Assembly: GCA_024679565.1 (NCBI GenBank) | Contig: JAIBDD010000026.1 | Span: 1 to 36,999, forward strand | Direction of reading: 5' to 3' | Length of the DNA stretch: 36,999 bases | Source: Bacteroidota bacterium | GTDB taxonomy: Bacteria; Bacteroidota; Bacteroidia; NS11-12g; UBA9320 | Shown here: positions 7,759-17,430 of the stretch, piece after piece | Layout: each line of letters starts with the position of its first letter | How positions within the stretch are numbered: the stretch's first letter is position 1 | Notes under the pieces: generated by a model | Database searches by the model: none | The model's input: the letters and a program-made list of their open reading frames with translations, nothing else | Told to the model about the DNA's origin: nothing | Translations under genes and position numbers: made by a program

Positions 7759-8880
7759 CTATTTCTCCTCACTCTGCGGAATAAATTTAAAGCCGCTATC
7801 GTGCAAGGTTTGTTGTTTTTTGAATAGTTCTAAGTCAGACTCCATCATGTCTTTTACCAAATCTGATAAACTGTGTTTTGGTACCCAGCCCAGCTTATCC
7901 TTCGCTTTCGTGGCGTCACCTATCAATAAATCAACTTCCGTAGGTCTAAAATATTCCTTGTCTACGGCGAGTACTACTTGGCCTTTGGCAATTGGGTAGT
8001 TAGAATTTTGGCTACTAAGCACTTTAGCTATTTCGTTTACACCTTTACCAATAAATTCAAGCTCTACGCCTACTTCTGCAAATGCCATTTTTACGAAATC
8101 TCTTACCGTGGTAGTTACACCTGTAGCAATTACATAATCCTCGGCTTTATCTTGCTGCAGCATCATCCACATAAGTTCTACATAATCTTTGGCATGTCCC
8201 CAATCGCGTTTGGCATCTAGGTTGCCAAGATAAAACTTATCGTGCAAGCCCAAGGCAATACGAGACACTGCACGAGTGATTTTACGCGTAACGAAAGTCT
8301 CCCCACGCAACGGGCTCTCATGATTGAATAAAATTCCGTTGCACGCGTACATATCATATGCCTCACGATAGTTGACGGTAATCCAAAAACCATACATTTT
8401 TGCAACAGCATACGGACTTCTTGGATAGAATGGAGTAGTTTCAGACTGTGGAACTTCTTGTACCAATCCATATAACTCAGAGGTGGATGCTTGATAAATC
8501 TTCGTTTTCTTTTCTAAGCCAAGTAATCTAACGGCCTCGAGAACTCTCAACGTTCCAACACCGTCGACATCTGCTGTGTATTCAGGAGAGTCGAAACTAA
8601 CTTTTACGTGTGACATCGCACCAAGGTTGTAAATTTCATCGGGTTGAACGTCCTTTATAATCCGTATAAGGTTCGTTGAATCCGTCAGGTCACCGTAGTG
8701 CAAAATGAATTTACGATTGTCTACATGGGGATCTTGATAAATGTGGTCAATTCTTTCAGTGTTGAATAACGAACTTCTTCGCTTTATTCCGTGAACTGTA
8801 TATCCTTTTTTCAGAAGGAACTCAGATAAGTAGGAACCATCTTGACCAGTGACGCCTGTTATAAGTGCGGTTTTAGGCAT
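7759..8880 (-). CDS. gmd: GDP-mannose 4,6-dehydratase
   Basis: A 373-aa SDR enzyme that converts GDP-D-mannose to GDP-4-keto-6-deoxy-D-mannose, the substrate of the Fcl encoded next. [16 protein letters not shown] (7-22) is the NADP-binding Gly motif, followed by [16 protein letters not shown] (31-46). Catalytic residues sit in STSELYG (132-138) and Y157-x3-K161 (SPYAVAK). [19 protein letters not shown] is a GMD hallmark. Length and all motifs match the family. It starts just downstream of a truncated copy of a dispersed repeat, so it may have its own promoter or be read through from the exporter genes. Confidence 0.96.
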   Translation of the reverse strand: MPKTALITGVTGQDGSYLSEFLLKKGYTVHGIKRRSSLFNTERIDHIYQDPHVDNRKFILHYGDLTDSTNLIRIIKDVQPDEIYNLGAMSHVKVSFDSPEYTADVDGVGTLRVLEAVRLLGLEKKTKIYQASTSELYGLVQEVPQSETTPFYPRSPYAVAKMYGFWITVNYREAYDMYACNGILFNHESPLRGETFVTRKITRAVSRIALGLHDKFYLGNLDAKRDWGHAKDYVELMWMMLQQDKAEDYVIATGVTTTVRDFVKMAFAEVGVELEFIGKGVNEIAKVLSSQNSNYPIAKGQVVLAVDKEYFRPTEVDLLIGDATKAKDKLGWVPKHSLSDLVKDMMESDLELFKKQQTLHDSGFKFIPQSEEK

Positions 8881-8905
8881 TTTTAATAATATTATTATTT
8901 ATATT

Positions 8906-9140
8906 CTAAGGGCCTACCAGCCCTTTAACCTGGTTTTACTTTTTGTAGGCCAAAAAATAAACAAAAAGCCTTTCACAGAAATATGCTATCCACGCGCTCT
9001 TTCGTAAACCAAGAAAATCTAATAAAAGGTTCCGTTAACTAACGGACAAATGCAAGCACTTTTATTGATTTTCTAAGGCTTCCTAAATTCACCCCTGCGC
9101 CGGCCCGCATTTCTGTGTGGCCATTGCTCGCTTCTCTTTG
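8906..9140. repeat. Truncated copy of MITE-like element (left end and body)
   Basis: This begins with AAGGGCCTACCAGCCCTTTA, the same kind of hairpin end as at 31258 and 36639. It shares interior blocks with the 31258 copy in the same order: ATATGCTATCC, AAATCTAATA, ACAAATGCAAGC, TTTATTGATTTT, GCATTTCTGT. The right end with GGCTGATAAGCC is missing. The sequence from 9141 to 9247 is AT-rich (TAATTAATTGATAATTG), then CGCCAAAC-type tandem words. No gene is supported across 8881-9247. Confidence 0.75.
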
Positions 9141-9247
9141 TAGAAAACAATCGTTGTAAATAATTAATTGATAATTGTTCATCATCCAAAATGCTAACGC
9201 ACCAATGTGCCAAAACGCCAAACGTCAAACGCCAAACGCTAATAGCC

Positions 9248-10339
9248 CTATGCACCCAACCTCTCTTGTTCAAGTTTTTCTTCCAACCAATGTTTGCCAA
9301 TAAAAAAGGCGATAGCCAACAATCCACCCAGAGCGCCTCCAACTATCAAAGCTCTCATTCTTGATTTTCCTGTTGGTTGAAACGGACCCATAGGCCTGTC
9401 AATTACTTGAAAATATGGAGTAGCACTGCTTAGAAGAAATTCTGCACGTTCTTGATTTTTGATAGCCTCGCCATACATGATGTACAACATCTCAACTTTA
9501 CGTGTTAATTGCTGTCGGGGAAGATTGTTAGATCTTAATATGATGCTTTTACCCTGATCTTGGAAGCGTGCCAATTGTTGCTCAGCTAACCTTAATTCTC
9601 CGTAAATTGAATCTGCTTTTGTGCGTACATGTTCGAATGTCGCCTTTTGTTTTTCTATGGTATTGTGGATGTAAAACTCACTTAATACATCATATAATGA
9701 ATTGGCAAGCGCAATACTCAAATCAGGATTTTCTGTTTTACCAACGATGTTTAGAAAGGAACTCTCGTCATCGTAGTCTATGCTTATTAAACCCTCGACG
9801 CCTTTTTGGGGGTTTCCTTTTAACTTTTTGGAGAGTATTAATATTGCTTGTTCTTCGTGTTCAACGTAAGTCGAATCAGCATTTGCTGTAAATCTAAATC
9901 CTGCTAAGTCAATATTCCCTACTTTTGATTTTACTTCCAAGCCAAGAATATCAATAAGTAAGTTTCCTAAATAATCATTCTTACCTTTTATTGATGTCTG
10001 AGAAGACAGTGCTGCCCCTAAAATTAACCTTGAAGTGGCTAATTGTGAAATCTTCTCATAATTGTGTCCAGATTTAGATCCACCAAACCCCAATTCACCC
10101 AAAACTGCGCCAATTCCTCCTGCACCACCACCGTCATCTTCGTTAATAACAAAAGTTAATGGAGCGCTATATTTTTTTGGGGTCAGCCATGCATTGGTAA
10201 CCATAATACCAGATAGTAGAAAAGCACCTAGAACAACCCACCACTTGTTTCGCCAGACCAAAGACCAGTATGTCTTCACCAGTTTGAGGATGACAGAAAT
10301 ATTTAAGGACTTTTCTTCTTCCATCTTATTTCGTTCCAT
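9248..10339 (-). CDS. Wzz-like polysaccharide co-polymerase / chain-length protein
   Basis: A 363-aa inner-membrane protein with the Wzz layout. A short cytoplasmic N-terminus and transmembrane helix 1 (about residues 34-53, WWVVLGAFLLSGIMV) come first. A periplasmic region of about 270 residues has a coiled-coil-like stretch, and transmembrane helix 2 (about 329-349, RALIVGGALGGLLAIAFF) is preceded by the Pro-rich RPMGPFQPTGKS. It has no C-terminal tyrosine kinase domain. It probably controls chain length or couples to the SLBB exporter encoded just upstream. The ATG at 10339 overlaps the stop of that gene by 14 bp; ATG at 10324 (residue 6) is an equally good start. Confidence 0.85.
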   Translation of the reverse strand: MERNKMEEEKSLNISVILKLVKTYWSLVWRNKWWVVLGAFLLSGIMVTNAWLTPKKYSAPLTFVINEDDGGGAGGIGAVLGELGFGGSKSGHNYEKISQLATSRLILGAALSSQTSIKGKNDYLGNLLIDILGLEVKSKVGNIDLAGFRFTANADSTYVEHEEQAILILSKKLKGNPQKGVEGLISIDYDDESSFLNIVGKTENPDLSIALANSLYDVLSEFYIHNTIEKQKATFEHVRTKADSIYGELRLAEQQLARFQDQGKSIILRSNNLPRQQLTRKVEMLYIMYGEAIKNQERAEFLLSSATPYFQVIDRPMGPFQPTGKSRMRALIVGGALGGLLAIAFFIGKHWLEEKLEQERLGA

Positions 10340-13220
10340 TGACTACCGCGATGAGGGTCTGGGTGGTTAACATGATGGAGGTTGTGATTGCTGTGATAGC
10401 ATTCAACTCTGTCATGCGTTCCAACAAGCTCTTTTTCTCAGGTTGGACATCGATGCCACGTTCCTCTTTTATTTTAAGCGCTAAGTGTATTTCAGAACCT
10501 CTTTTTATTTTGGGGTAAATTTTAAAGAATAAGAAACTTCTTGTTTTCTTAACACGACCATTGGCATAGGTCACTGTTGTTTTCTTGCGTTTTGCGTCTT
10601 TACTGTAACCACCAGCATATTGATTGACATACCATTTCGCACGACGATTGAAATAGTTGACAACGATGCGTAATTCATTTCCACCTGTACTGTTTGCAAT
10701 GTAAAAGGAATCGGCGTTGGTACCCAATTTGTCGATTTGTACAATGTCTATCAGTTTCGGCACGTTTATCACATCACCTTCTTTAATTGCTATGTTAAAT
10801 CGAGAGTCGTGTGGTTTCTTTTCCAGTAAATCCATTCGCGTAACCACATACCCAATATTGTCATATCCACGGAAGAATGTTCCTGCTTCTGGGAAAGCTT
10901 CAACCGTATACCCACCAGCACGGTCAATAATACTACTTAACCTTTCATTGGGTTTCATGATAGCATAGATGCCTGGGTATTGAACTTGGCCATTGATGGT
11001 AACATACTTAATAGGTTCAAAATTAGGTGTGGTACGAACAACAATATGGTCGTACGGTTTAATTTCAAAAGGAATGTTATCCTGTAATGCGTTCAAGTCA
11101 TGATCGATTTCTATTGTCGTTGCATACGTTTCTGTGGGTTCGTTGTTTTCAACCTTAAGCCTAAATATGTCAATCTTGTTACTGGCTGCTTCCATCTTTA
11201 AACCACCTGCCATTACGAGAATATCTTTAAATGATAAGGTAGAATCAAACACGTATTGTCCAGGACTTCGCACCGCTCCAGATATTTGAACGTAATACTG
11301 GTCCATGTAATTGGTCTTACTGGGTACAACTATTCGATCGTTGGGGTTAATGGTTACGTTTTCTGCAGATTCTGGATTCTCAAATGCCGTTTTTAAATCA
11401 ACGATTCTATATTCTCTTTTTAATGGCTGTCCAGGAGGGGAGGAGATGATATAACCGAAGTTGGTCGCCTTACCCTGAAATCCACGAGACATCATAATGG
11501 CATCATATAAAGTGATCGAGTTTGATGGATCCCAAAAATGTTGTCCACCACTTCTTACCGCACCAGATATCGTAAAGCTATAATTGTCTACAAACTGGGA
11601 TTTTGTATATAGTACAATCCGATCTTCATGTTGTAGGGGGATGTTTTTCTCTGAACTTGGATTTGCCAATACGTCCTCTACATAAACCCGTTTCAATTGA
11701 AATGTTCCATCCACATTCTTACGTGTCAAATAAGCCATTTGATTATAGGACTCTTTTTCCAACCGCGCTTTCTCCAGCACATCTGAAAGTTTCATGTTGT
11801 CCATTAATTCAAAATTACCTGGATGCCTTACTGCACCACTGATGCTCACGTAGTTTTCGAACTGTTTCAGACTACTGTGAAATATTAATCTGTCACCATC
11901 ATTCAGGGCAATCTTAGCTGCTTCTATTTCCGATAAGCTGTAATCCTTTATTGCCTGTTCACCACTTGTTGTCGAGACATGTTGAACCAATCCGCCATAA
12001 ATATTCGTAGAATAACCGCTAGCCCAACGAACAGCTTCCTTATAGTTCTCGTTGGTTTTTAATTCATACGTAGCTCCCCTTCGAATGCCACCGCCGCTTA
12101 ACGAAACACGCTTTTCAAATTTTGGGATGTAAATAAGGTCGTTATTGCTAAGATAAAAGTCGTATTGCTTTTTCGGGTCAATCATGAACTCATACACATC
12201 CAGAATTCGTTTTTTGCCTGACGACCGAATTTCGATATTCCTCAAACTTGCTTCTGCGCTTGGTCCGCCTGCTGCGATAATAGCATTTAAGGCGGTGTTT
12301 AATGCCGATATCGTATAACTACCAGGTTGGTTGACCTCCCCAAAGATGTTTACCGTAATCGTTCTTGCAGTGTGAAGTGTTACTTCAAACTGCCCAGGAC
12401 TAAATACATAACTCTGATGAAACCTTCCAAGTAAAAGCGCTTTTGCTTTTTTCAACGATACCCCTCGTAAATAGATTTTGGCAATACCTCTTGGACGAAT
12501 AAAGCCGTCATCCTGAATTTCATATAATAAGTCGGTTTGAGATGCTCCGAAAATGTTTATGGCGATTTTGTCGCCTACATCTAAGACATAACTGTCGGGA
12601 GTCGTAGCAGATGATGTTGTTCGATAAACGTCTAATGATTTGTTAATGAAGACATCCATACCGTATACACTACTTTGTGCCGAATATTGATTTTTTTCTT
12701 CTTCTGTTAACACGTCGTAAATGGCTTCATCCAATGTCGCACCCTGTTTCATGCGCCGTATCACTTCATCGGCTGATTTACGGCTTAACATCTTCATTTT
12801 ATCCTTGGCTTCGGATTCAATAGAGTCTGAAGTCAGATCTTTAATCGGTTTAAGCGATTCTTCACTCGGCTGAACTTTTGATGAAACAACTTTTTCTTTA
12901 GCAGGGGTTTGTGTTTCGCCACCTGAATCGTCAGATGTATTCTCAGTGTTTTCGGCATTAGCTTCTTCTTCATCCGCTTGCTCTTGCTGAATTTCTTCAA
13001 CGACTGCGCGAATTTTAGCTTCTAAGGTCCCCAACTGCTCTGATTGGATATTGTCTAAATCAATGCCTTTGGCGCGTAAACGTCTTTTTACCTCATCTTG
13101 TTCAACTCCGGCATCTGCTAACGCAGCTTGTGCGGCTTCAATCTGATCTTGCTGATATACTTGAGATTTCACCGAAGTGAAGCTCATTAGTAGCACCAGT
13201 ATATATAACCATCTATTCAT
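10326..13220 (-). CDS. Outer-membrane polysaccharide export protein, multi-SLBB (Wza-like)
   Basis: A 964-aa secreted protein. It has a signal peptide (residues 1-19, ending SVKSQ), a Gln/Glu-rich low-complexity region to about 125, a Poly_export domain starting near DSYVLDVGDKIAINIFGAS (about 205-290), and a chain of SLBB-type domains. The SLBB repeats are marked by NIFGEVNQPGSY, VSISGAVRHPGNF, FTISGAVRSGGQH, VQISGAVRSPGQY and VTINGQVQYPGIY. A hydrophobic segment (ITTSIMLTTQTLIAVV) ends the protein. E. coli Wza is about 380 aa, so this is the long Bacteroidetes form with extra periplasmic rings. It overlaps the epimerase gene by 8 bp. Confidence 0.92.
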   Translation of the reverse strand: MNRWLYILVLLMSFTSVKSQVYQQDQIEAAQAALADAGVEQDEVKRRLRAKGIDLDNIQSEQLGTLEAKIRAVVEEIQQEQADEEEANAENTENTSDDSGGETQTPAKEKVVSSKVQPSEESLKPIKDLTSDSIESEAKDKMKMLSRKSADEVIRRMKQGATLDEAIYDVLTEEEKNQYSAQSSVYGMDVFINKSLDVYRTTSSATTPDSYVLDVGDKIAINIFGASQTDLLYEIQDDGFIRPRGIAKIYLRGVSLKKAKALLLGRFHQSYVFSPGQFEVTLHTARTITVNIFGEVNQPGSYTISALNTALNAIIAAGGPSAEASLRNIEIRSSGKKRILDVYEFMIDPKKQYDFYLSNNDLIYIPKFEKRVSLSGGGIRRGATYELKTNENYKEAVRWASGYSTNIYGGLVQHVSTTSGEQAIKDYSLSEIEAAKIALNDGDRLIFHSSLKQFENYVSISGAVRHPGNFELMDNMKLSDVLEKARLEKESYNQMAYLTRKNVDGTFQLKRVYVEDVLANPSSEKNIPLQHEDRIVLYTKSQFVDNYSFTISGAVRSGGQHFWDPSNSITLYDAIMMSRGFQGKATNFGYIISSPPGQPLKREYRIVDLKTAFENPESAENVTINPNDRIVVPSKTNYMDQYYVQISGAVRSPGQYVFDSTLSFKDILVMAGGLKMEAASNKIDIFRLKVENNEPTETYATTIEIDHDLNALQDNIPFEIKPYDHIVVRTTPNFEPIKYVTINGQVQYPGIYAIMKPNERLSSIIDRAGGYTVEAFPEAGTFFRGYDNIGYVVTRMDLLEKKPHDSRFNIAIKEGDVINVPKLIDIVQIDKLGTNADSFYIANSTGGNELRIVVNYFNRRAKWYVNQYAGGYSKDAKRKKTTVTYANGRVKKTRSFLFFKIYPKIKRGSEIHLALKIKEERGIDVQPEKKSLLERMTELNAITAITTSIMLTTQTLIAVVNGTK

Positions 13221-14274
13221 GGGATTGTAGTTCTTTTGTTTTTATTCCATGGTACTCCAAATACCAATTGTAAAATGAAGTTAACCCGCTTTCTAACCGT
13301 GTAGCGTAGTCAAAACCTAATAACTCTTTTATTTTCGAAGAATCAGCATATGTTTCAAATACGTCTCCAGGTTGCATAGGCAAAAACGCCTTGTTGGCTT
13401 CTTTATTTGTAATTTTTTCTATCAAAGATATAAAATCCATCAGCTTAATCGGTGATTGGTTGCCTACGTTATAGACTTCATAACTTTTCGTATCACTATT
13501 TGATGATGCATTTAATCGGTTTACCAATAGTAAGTGAAGATTGTCAACGATGTCGTCGATGTAGGTGAAATCACGTCTGAGATCTCCATTGTTAAATACC
13601 TTTATTTCTTGGCCATTCATGACTTTATCAAAAAAGCCATACACTGCCATATCTGGCCTGCCCCATGGACCGTAAACGGTGAAAAAGCGAAGTAACGAAG
13701 TGTCAATTTTATACTGATGGGCATAGTAATGTGCGATGACCTCTGTACTTTTCTTCGTCGCAGCATACAATGAAACAGGTTTGTCGGTTTGTTGGTCTTC
13801 GGTGTAAGGTGTCTTGTCCGAATGTCCATATACGGAACTACTAGATGCCATTAAAAGAACGCTGTTAGGATTGTTTTTAACTTGTTCTAATAAGTTAAAT
13901 GTCGCTGTTAGGTTTGATTGGAAATATATTTCAGGATGCGTGATGGACATGCGCACACCTGGTTGAGCAGCAAGGTGAATGACGGCATCAAATTGAATGC
14001 TGTCAAATACTTGTCCAATCTCCAACGTGTTCGATAAATCTATTTTTAGAAATTGAATGTCTTTGCTTTTACTCGCAATCCAGGTGTTGTTTTCTTTGGC
14101 TACCTCTATACCTAGTTCTTTTAAGCGGTCAAGTTTTAACTGAACTTTGTAATAGTCGTTAAGATTGTCAACGCCATATACTTGAAAGCCAACGGCATTT
14201 AGTTTTTTGGCCAAATGAAAGCCAATAAAACCGGCAATACCGGTAATGAGTATTTTTGGCTTAGAGTCTGCCAT
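13213..14274 (-). CDS. NAD-dependent nucleotide-sugar 4-epimerase (UDP-glucuronate/CapI or TviC type)
   Basis: A 353-aa extended SDR. TGIAGFIG (11-18) binds NAD, VDNLNDYYKVQLKLDRL follows as in UDP-glucuronate 4-epimerases, HLAAQPGVRMSI is conserved, SSSSVYG carries the catalytic Ser, YAATKK is YxxxK, and RFFTVYGPWGRPDMA is the substrate loop. It probably interconverts UDP-hexuronic acids made by the upstream dehydrogenase. That pairing is seen for UDP-GlcA to UDP-GalA and for UDP-GlcNAcA to UDP-GalNAcA. The exact substrate is not readable. It overlaps the dehydrogenase gene by 14 bp. Confidence 0.88.
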   Translation of the reverse strand: MADSKPKILITGIAGFIGFHLAKKLNAVGFQVYGVDNLNDYYKVQLKLDRLKELGIEVAKENNTWIASKSKDIQFLKIDLSNTLEIGQVFDSIQFDAVIHLAAQPGVRMSITHPEIYFQSNLTATFNLLEQVKNNPNSVLLMASSSSVYGHSDKTPYTEDQQTDKPVSLYAATKKSTEVIAHYYAHQYKIDTSLLRFFTVYGPWGRPDMAVYGFFDKVMNGQEIKVFNNGDLRRDFTYIDDIVDNLHLLLVNRLNASSNSDTKSYEVYNVGNQSPIKLMDFISLIEKITNKEANKAFLPMQPGDVFETYADSSKIKELLGFDYATRLESGLTSFYNWYLEYHGIKTKELQSHE

Positions 14275-15559
14275 CCACTATAGACTTGTTCATTGTAGCT
14301 TTTACGTCATACACTACTGCGGTTTCATCTTTTATTTCGTCGAAATCTAAAGACTCAAATTCTTGATGGGCTACTGCGTTTATTATCGCTTTGAACTTTT
14401 TGTTCGGAAGTTCATTTACGATTTCAACACCGTATTCTGCCTTCACTTCTTTAAAATTAGCCCAAGGGTCATACACGGTCACTTTTCCACCAAAGCCTTG
14501 TAATTCTTCAATGATGTCTATCACGCGGGAGTTTCGAATATCCGGACAATTTTCCTTAAAGGTGATGCCAAGCACCAACATGTCCGAATCTTTGATTGAG
14601 ATGTTTTTGGAGATCATCAATTTGACTACTTTATTGGCAACGAAAGCGCCAATATGTTCATTAACACGTCTTCCTGATTTAATAACCTCTGGGTAATAAC
14701 CCAATTGTTCTGCCTTGTGTACCATGTAATAGGGGTCAACACCAATGCAGTGTCCACCAACTAAACCCGGTCGATACTTTAGGAAATTCCATTTTGTGCC
14801 TGCGGCTTCAATTACGTCGTTGGTGTCTATTCCTACACGGTCAAATATTAAAGCCAATTCATTTACGAATGAGATATTTAAATCTCGTTGACAATTCTCA
14901 ACCACTTTAGCCGCCTCGGCTACTTTCATTGAAGGAGCTTTGTAGGTACCAGCGGTAATAATAGACTTGTATAGTTGGTCGACAACTTCTGCGATTTCAG
15001 GAGTCGAACCAGACGTGATTTTTTGAATTTTTGTGAGTGTATTAATCTTGTCTCCTGGATTGATTCGCTCTGGAGAGTAGCCGCAATAGAAGTCGTGGTT
15101 GAATTTTAAACCGCTTCCTGTTTCCAGTTCCGGTACACAAATCTCTTCAGTACACCCTGGGTAGGTAGTTGACTCATATATAACAATATCGTTTGGCTTA
15201 AGATACTTTGACACCGCTCTGCTAGAATAAATAAGCGGAGTAAGGTCAGGTCTCTTAAACTCATCTATTGGCGTTGGAACGGTGATGATGTAAAAATTTG
15301 CGTCAGCAATGTCTGCACCATCACATGAGCAATAGAGTCCTTTGTCGGTAGGCAATCTTTGGGTCAAAACCGAAGAAAGTTCGTCTTCCTCTACTTCAAG
15401 TGTATGGTCTTTACCACCCATCAATTCGCCTACTCGCGATTCATTAATGTCGTAACCGATTACAGGGTATTGCTTGGCAAATTCTAGAGCCAAGGGAAGA
15501 CCAACATAGCCTAGTCCAATTACCGCAATTTTTGTGTTTGATAAATCTTTTGTATTCAA
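14261..15559 (-). CDS. UDP-sugar 6-dehydrogenase (TviB/WbpO-like)
   Basis: This NAD-dependent enzyme oxidises the C6 hydroxyl of a UDP-hexose(NAc) to the uronic acid. KIAVIGLGYVGLPLALEFA is the Rossmann motif, PTPIDEFKRPDLTPL and SGYSPERINPGD-type segments follow, and VGGHCIGVDPYYM holds the catalytic Cys. TFKENCPDIRNS near the C-terminus is typical of the WbpA/TviB branch. The open frame reaches TTG 15637, but that TTG lies inside a promoter-like TAACTTTG box. I therefore choose the TTG at 15559 (432 aa), which puts the start just before the conserved N-terminus. It is the first gene of the polysaccharide operon. Confidence 0.88.
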   Translation of the reverse strand: MNTKDLSNTKIAVIGLGYVGLPLALEFAKQYPVIGYDINESRVGELMGGKDHTLEVEEDELSSVLTQRLPTDKGLYCSCDGADIADANFYIITVPTPIDEFKRPDLTPLIYSSRAVSKYLKPNDIVIYESTTYPGCTEEICVPELETGSGLKFNHDFYCGYSPERINPGDKINTLTKIQKITSGSTPEIAEVVDQLYKSIITAGTYKAPSMKVAEAAKVVENCQRDLNISFVNELALIFDRVGIDTNDVIEAAGTKWNFLKYRPGLVGGHCIGVDPYYMVHKAEQLGYYPEVIKSGRRVNEHIGAFVANKVVKLMISKNISIKDSDMLVLGITFKENCPDIRNSRVIDIIEELQGFGGKVTVYDPWANFKEVKAEYGVEIVNELPNKKFKAIINAVAHQEFESLDFDEIKDETAVVYDVKATMNKSIVDGRL

Positions 15560-15600
15560 AATAGTATTGTCTGTGCCCAAGGAATAAAGCTTCGCCACCT

Positions 15601-15617
15601 CACTCACAGGGTGAGTG
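15601..15617 (-). promoter_or_regulatory. Perfect hairpin in the polysaccharide-operon leader
   Basis: CACTCAC-AGG-GTGAGTG is a perfect 7-bp inverted repeat with a 3-nt centre. It lies between the -7-like box and the likely TTG start at 15559, so it would sit in the 5' leader of the operon transcript. It could be a leader hairpin or an operator. It has no U-run, so it is not a terminator. Confidence 0.4.
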
Positions 15618-15634
15618 TAATTTTTACGAATCCA

Positions 15635-15642
15635 CAAAGTTA
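15635..15642 (-). promoter_or_regulatory. Bacteroidetes-type -7 box for the polysaccharide operon
   Basis: The minus strand reads TAACTTTG, a full match to the Bacteroidetes TAnnTTTG box. It is upstream of the first operon gene and directly downstream of an intergenic terminator. I see no clear TTG -33 element at the expected 19-21 bp spacing, so the call rests on the -7 box and position. Confidence 0.45.
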
Positions 15643-15735
15643 AGCGCTGAAGGTCGGTAATAGTAGTCTTTTTGATGTTTTTTTAGACAAGACACGCACA
15701 ATTTAAACTGCTGATTTTAAAATGATTGACATAAA

Positions 15736-15763
15736 AAAACCGCAGATTATTATCTGCGGTTTT
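15736..15763. terminator. Bidirectional intrinsic terminator
   Basis: AAAACCGCAGAT-TATT-ATCTGCGGTTTT is a 12-bp perfect stem with a 4-nt loop. On minus it is followed by further T's (TTTTTTTAT), so it fits the end of the POT transporter transcript, whose stop is at 15850. It separates that transcript from the polysaccharide operon. Confidence 0.85.
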
Positions 15764-15849
15764 AAAGGCATTATTAAGCTAATCGATTTGTTCGTTTAGC
15801 TTATTTTTTGGCTGTTTTCTATATTCCTTGAAACAGTGTCAATTATCAT

Positions 15850-17376
15850 TTAGTGTATACCTTTCATTAATCGATTCAGTACCGGCGATAATAGTAACAA
15901 CGCTACAGCAGATCCAAGCATCAAATACGTAATGAATGGATATAGTTCAAATTGATAGGTATGTAAGATACTCTCTAAAGTCGCTGCCAAGTAATTACCT
16001 AGTGCAAAACTGGCCATCCAAACACCCATCATAATCGATGTGATTTTCGAAGGTGACAGCTTTGTGATCATAGATAAGCCAATAGGGGAGAGCATAAGCT
16101 CGCCTAAAGTCAAAATCACATATACAGCAACAAGCCACATCGGGCTTATCAAGGTTCCACCTGCAGCAAGGTTTGACGCCATGGTCATGATATAGAAAGC
16201 CAAAGCACCTAATAGCAAGCCAATCGCAAACTTTACCGGTGTTCTTGGGTTCTTTTTTAATGCCGAAAGTTTTATCCATAACATCGAAAACAAAGGAGCA
16301 AAAAGAACTATCGCAATGGGGTTGATGTTTTGAAACCAAGTTGTCGGTATTTCCCAAGAACCAATCATTCTGTTTGTGTTCTCTTCAGCAAATAGGTTAA
16401 AAGTACCTCCGGCTTGTTCAAATCCAGCCCAAAAGACGATGTTAAACATGGCCAAGACCAGAATAACAAAAACCCTCGACCATTCCGTTTTACCTTCCGT
16501 CCCTTTAAATATGGAGAGCGCCAAGAATAATAATCCACCAAGTCCGATGACCCATGTAATTATCGTTTGTGCTATTTCAGGCAAACTGCCGATTCCTTTA
16601 ATTACAAACAGAACCAGTACGAAATTTATGATGGTATACAGGATGATATCCATCCAGTCTTTTCTGATGAGTTCGGTTTGACCTTCTTTTCTATTTGGAG
16701 GTAAACCAAGACCATCAAGCGTTGAACGTCTTGCATAGAACCATATTGTACCTATAAGCATTCCAACACCAGCGGCAGCAAAACCCCATGGCCAGCCTAC
16801 TTTTTCTCCAAGCGTTCCTGCGATAAAGGGAGATAAAAATGCCCCAATATTGATACCCATATAGAATATGGTAAAACCACCATCTTTTCTTGGATCATCA
16901 TTGTCATACAAATCACCAACGATCGTAGAGATATTTGGCTTAAAGAAACCATTACCAAGAATTAATGTTCCTAATCCGAGGTAAAAGAGTGTTAGACGCA
17001 TGCCTTCGGCATCGAGTGATTGCATACCACTACCGGCCAAAAGGAACTGGCCAATGGCCATAGTAAACGCACCGATAAAAATAGACTTACGTTGCCCTAT
17101 CACTTTGTCTGCAAACCAACCACCTATGATAGGGGTCAGATACACTAGACCAGTAAATATACCGTAGATTTTAAGAGACTCCGCTCTGTCCATTCCGAAA
17201 CCACCGTTTATCAACTCTGCCGTTAAATACAGGGTTAACAATGCACGCATTCCGTAATAGCTAAACCGTTCCCACATTTCTGTGAAGAACAAAGAGTATA
17301 AGCCCTTTGGATGCCCTTTAATATTATCGGGAAGCGCGTCGTCTTTATATTCTTCTAAAATTTCTTCTTCGCTCAT
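15850..17376 (-). CDS. POT/PTR family proton-dependent di/tripeptide transporter
   Basis: A 508-aa major-facilitator protein that imports di- and tripeptides with protons. EMWERFSYYGMRALLTLYL near residue 33 is the ExxERFxYYG motif of POT transporters. FYMGINIGAFLSPFIAG is the PTR2 signature in helix 5. I count about 12-14 hydrophobic helices. The C-terminus LSPIGLSMITKLSP is also family-typical. It lies 54 bp downstream of the DPP-IV gene on the same strand, so the two probably form a unit that cleaves oligopeptides outside the cytoplasm and takes up the resulting dipeptides. Confidence 0.95.
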   Translation of the reverse strand: MSEEEILEEYKDDALPDNIKGHPKGLYSLFFTEMWERFSYYGMRALLTLYLTAELINGGFGMDRAESLKIYGIFTGLVYLTPIIGGWFADKVIGQRKSIFIGAFTMAIGQFLLAGSGMQSLDAEGMRLTLFYLGLGTLILGNGFFKPNISTIVGDLYDNDDPRKDGGFTIFYMGINIGAFLSPFIAGTLGEKVGWPWGFAAAGVGMLIGTIWFYARRSTLDGLGLPPNRKEGQTELIRKDWMDIILYTIINFVLVLFVIKGIGSLPEIAQTIITWVIGLGGLLFLALSIFKGTEGKTEWSRVFVILVLAMFNIVFWAGFEQAGGTFNLFAEENTNRMIGSWEIPTTWFQNINPIAIVLFAPLFSMLWIKLSALKKNPRTPVKFAIGLLLGALAFYIMTMASNLAAGGTLISPMWLVAVYVILTLGELMLSPIGLSMITKLSPSKITSIMMGVWMASFALGNYLAATLESILHTYQFELYPFITYLMLGSAVALLLLSPVLNRLMKGIH

Positions 17377-17430
17377 AAATTTCTGTTTTTAATTTTTGTA
17401 AAAATAGACGTTGTACTTAGAAAAACAAGA

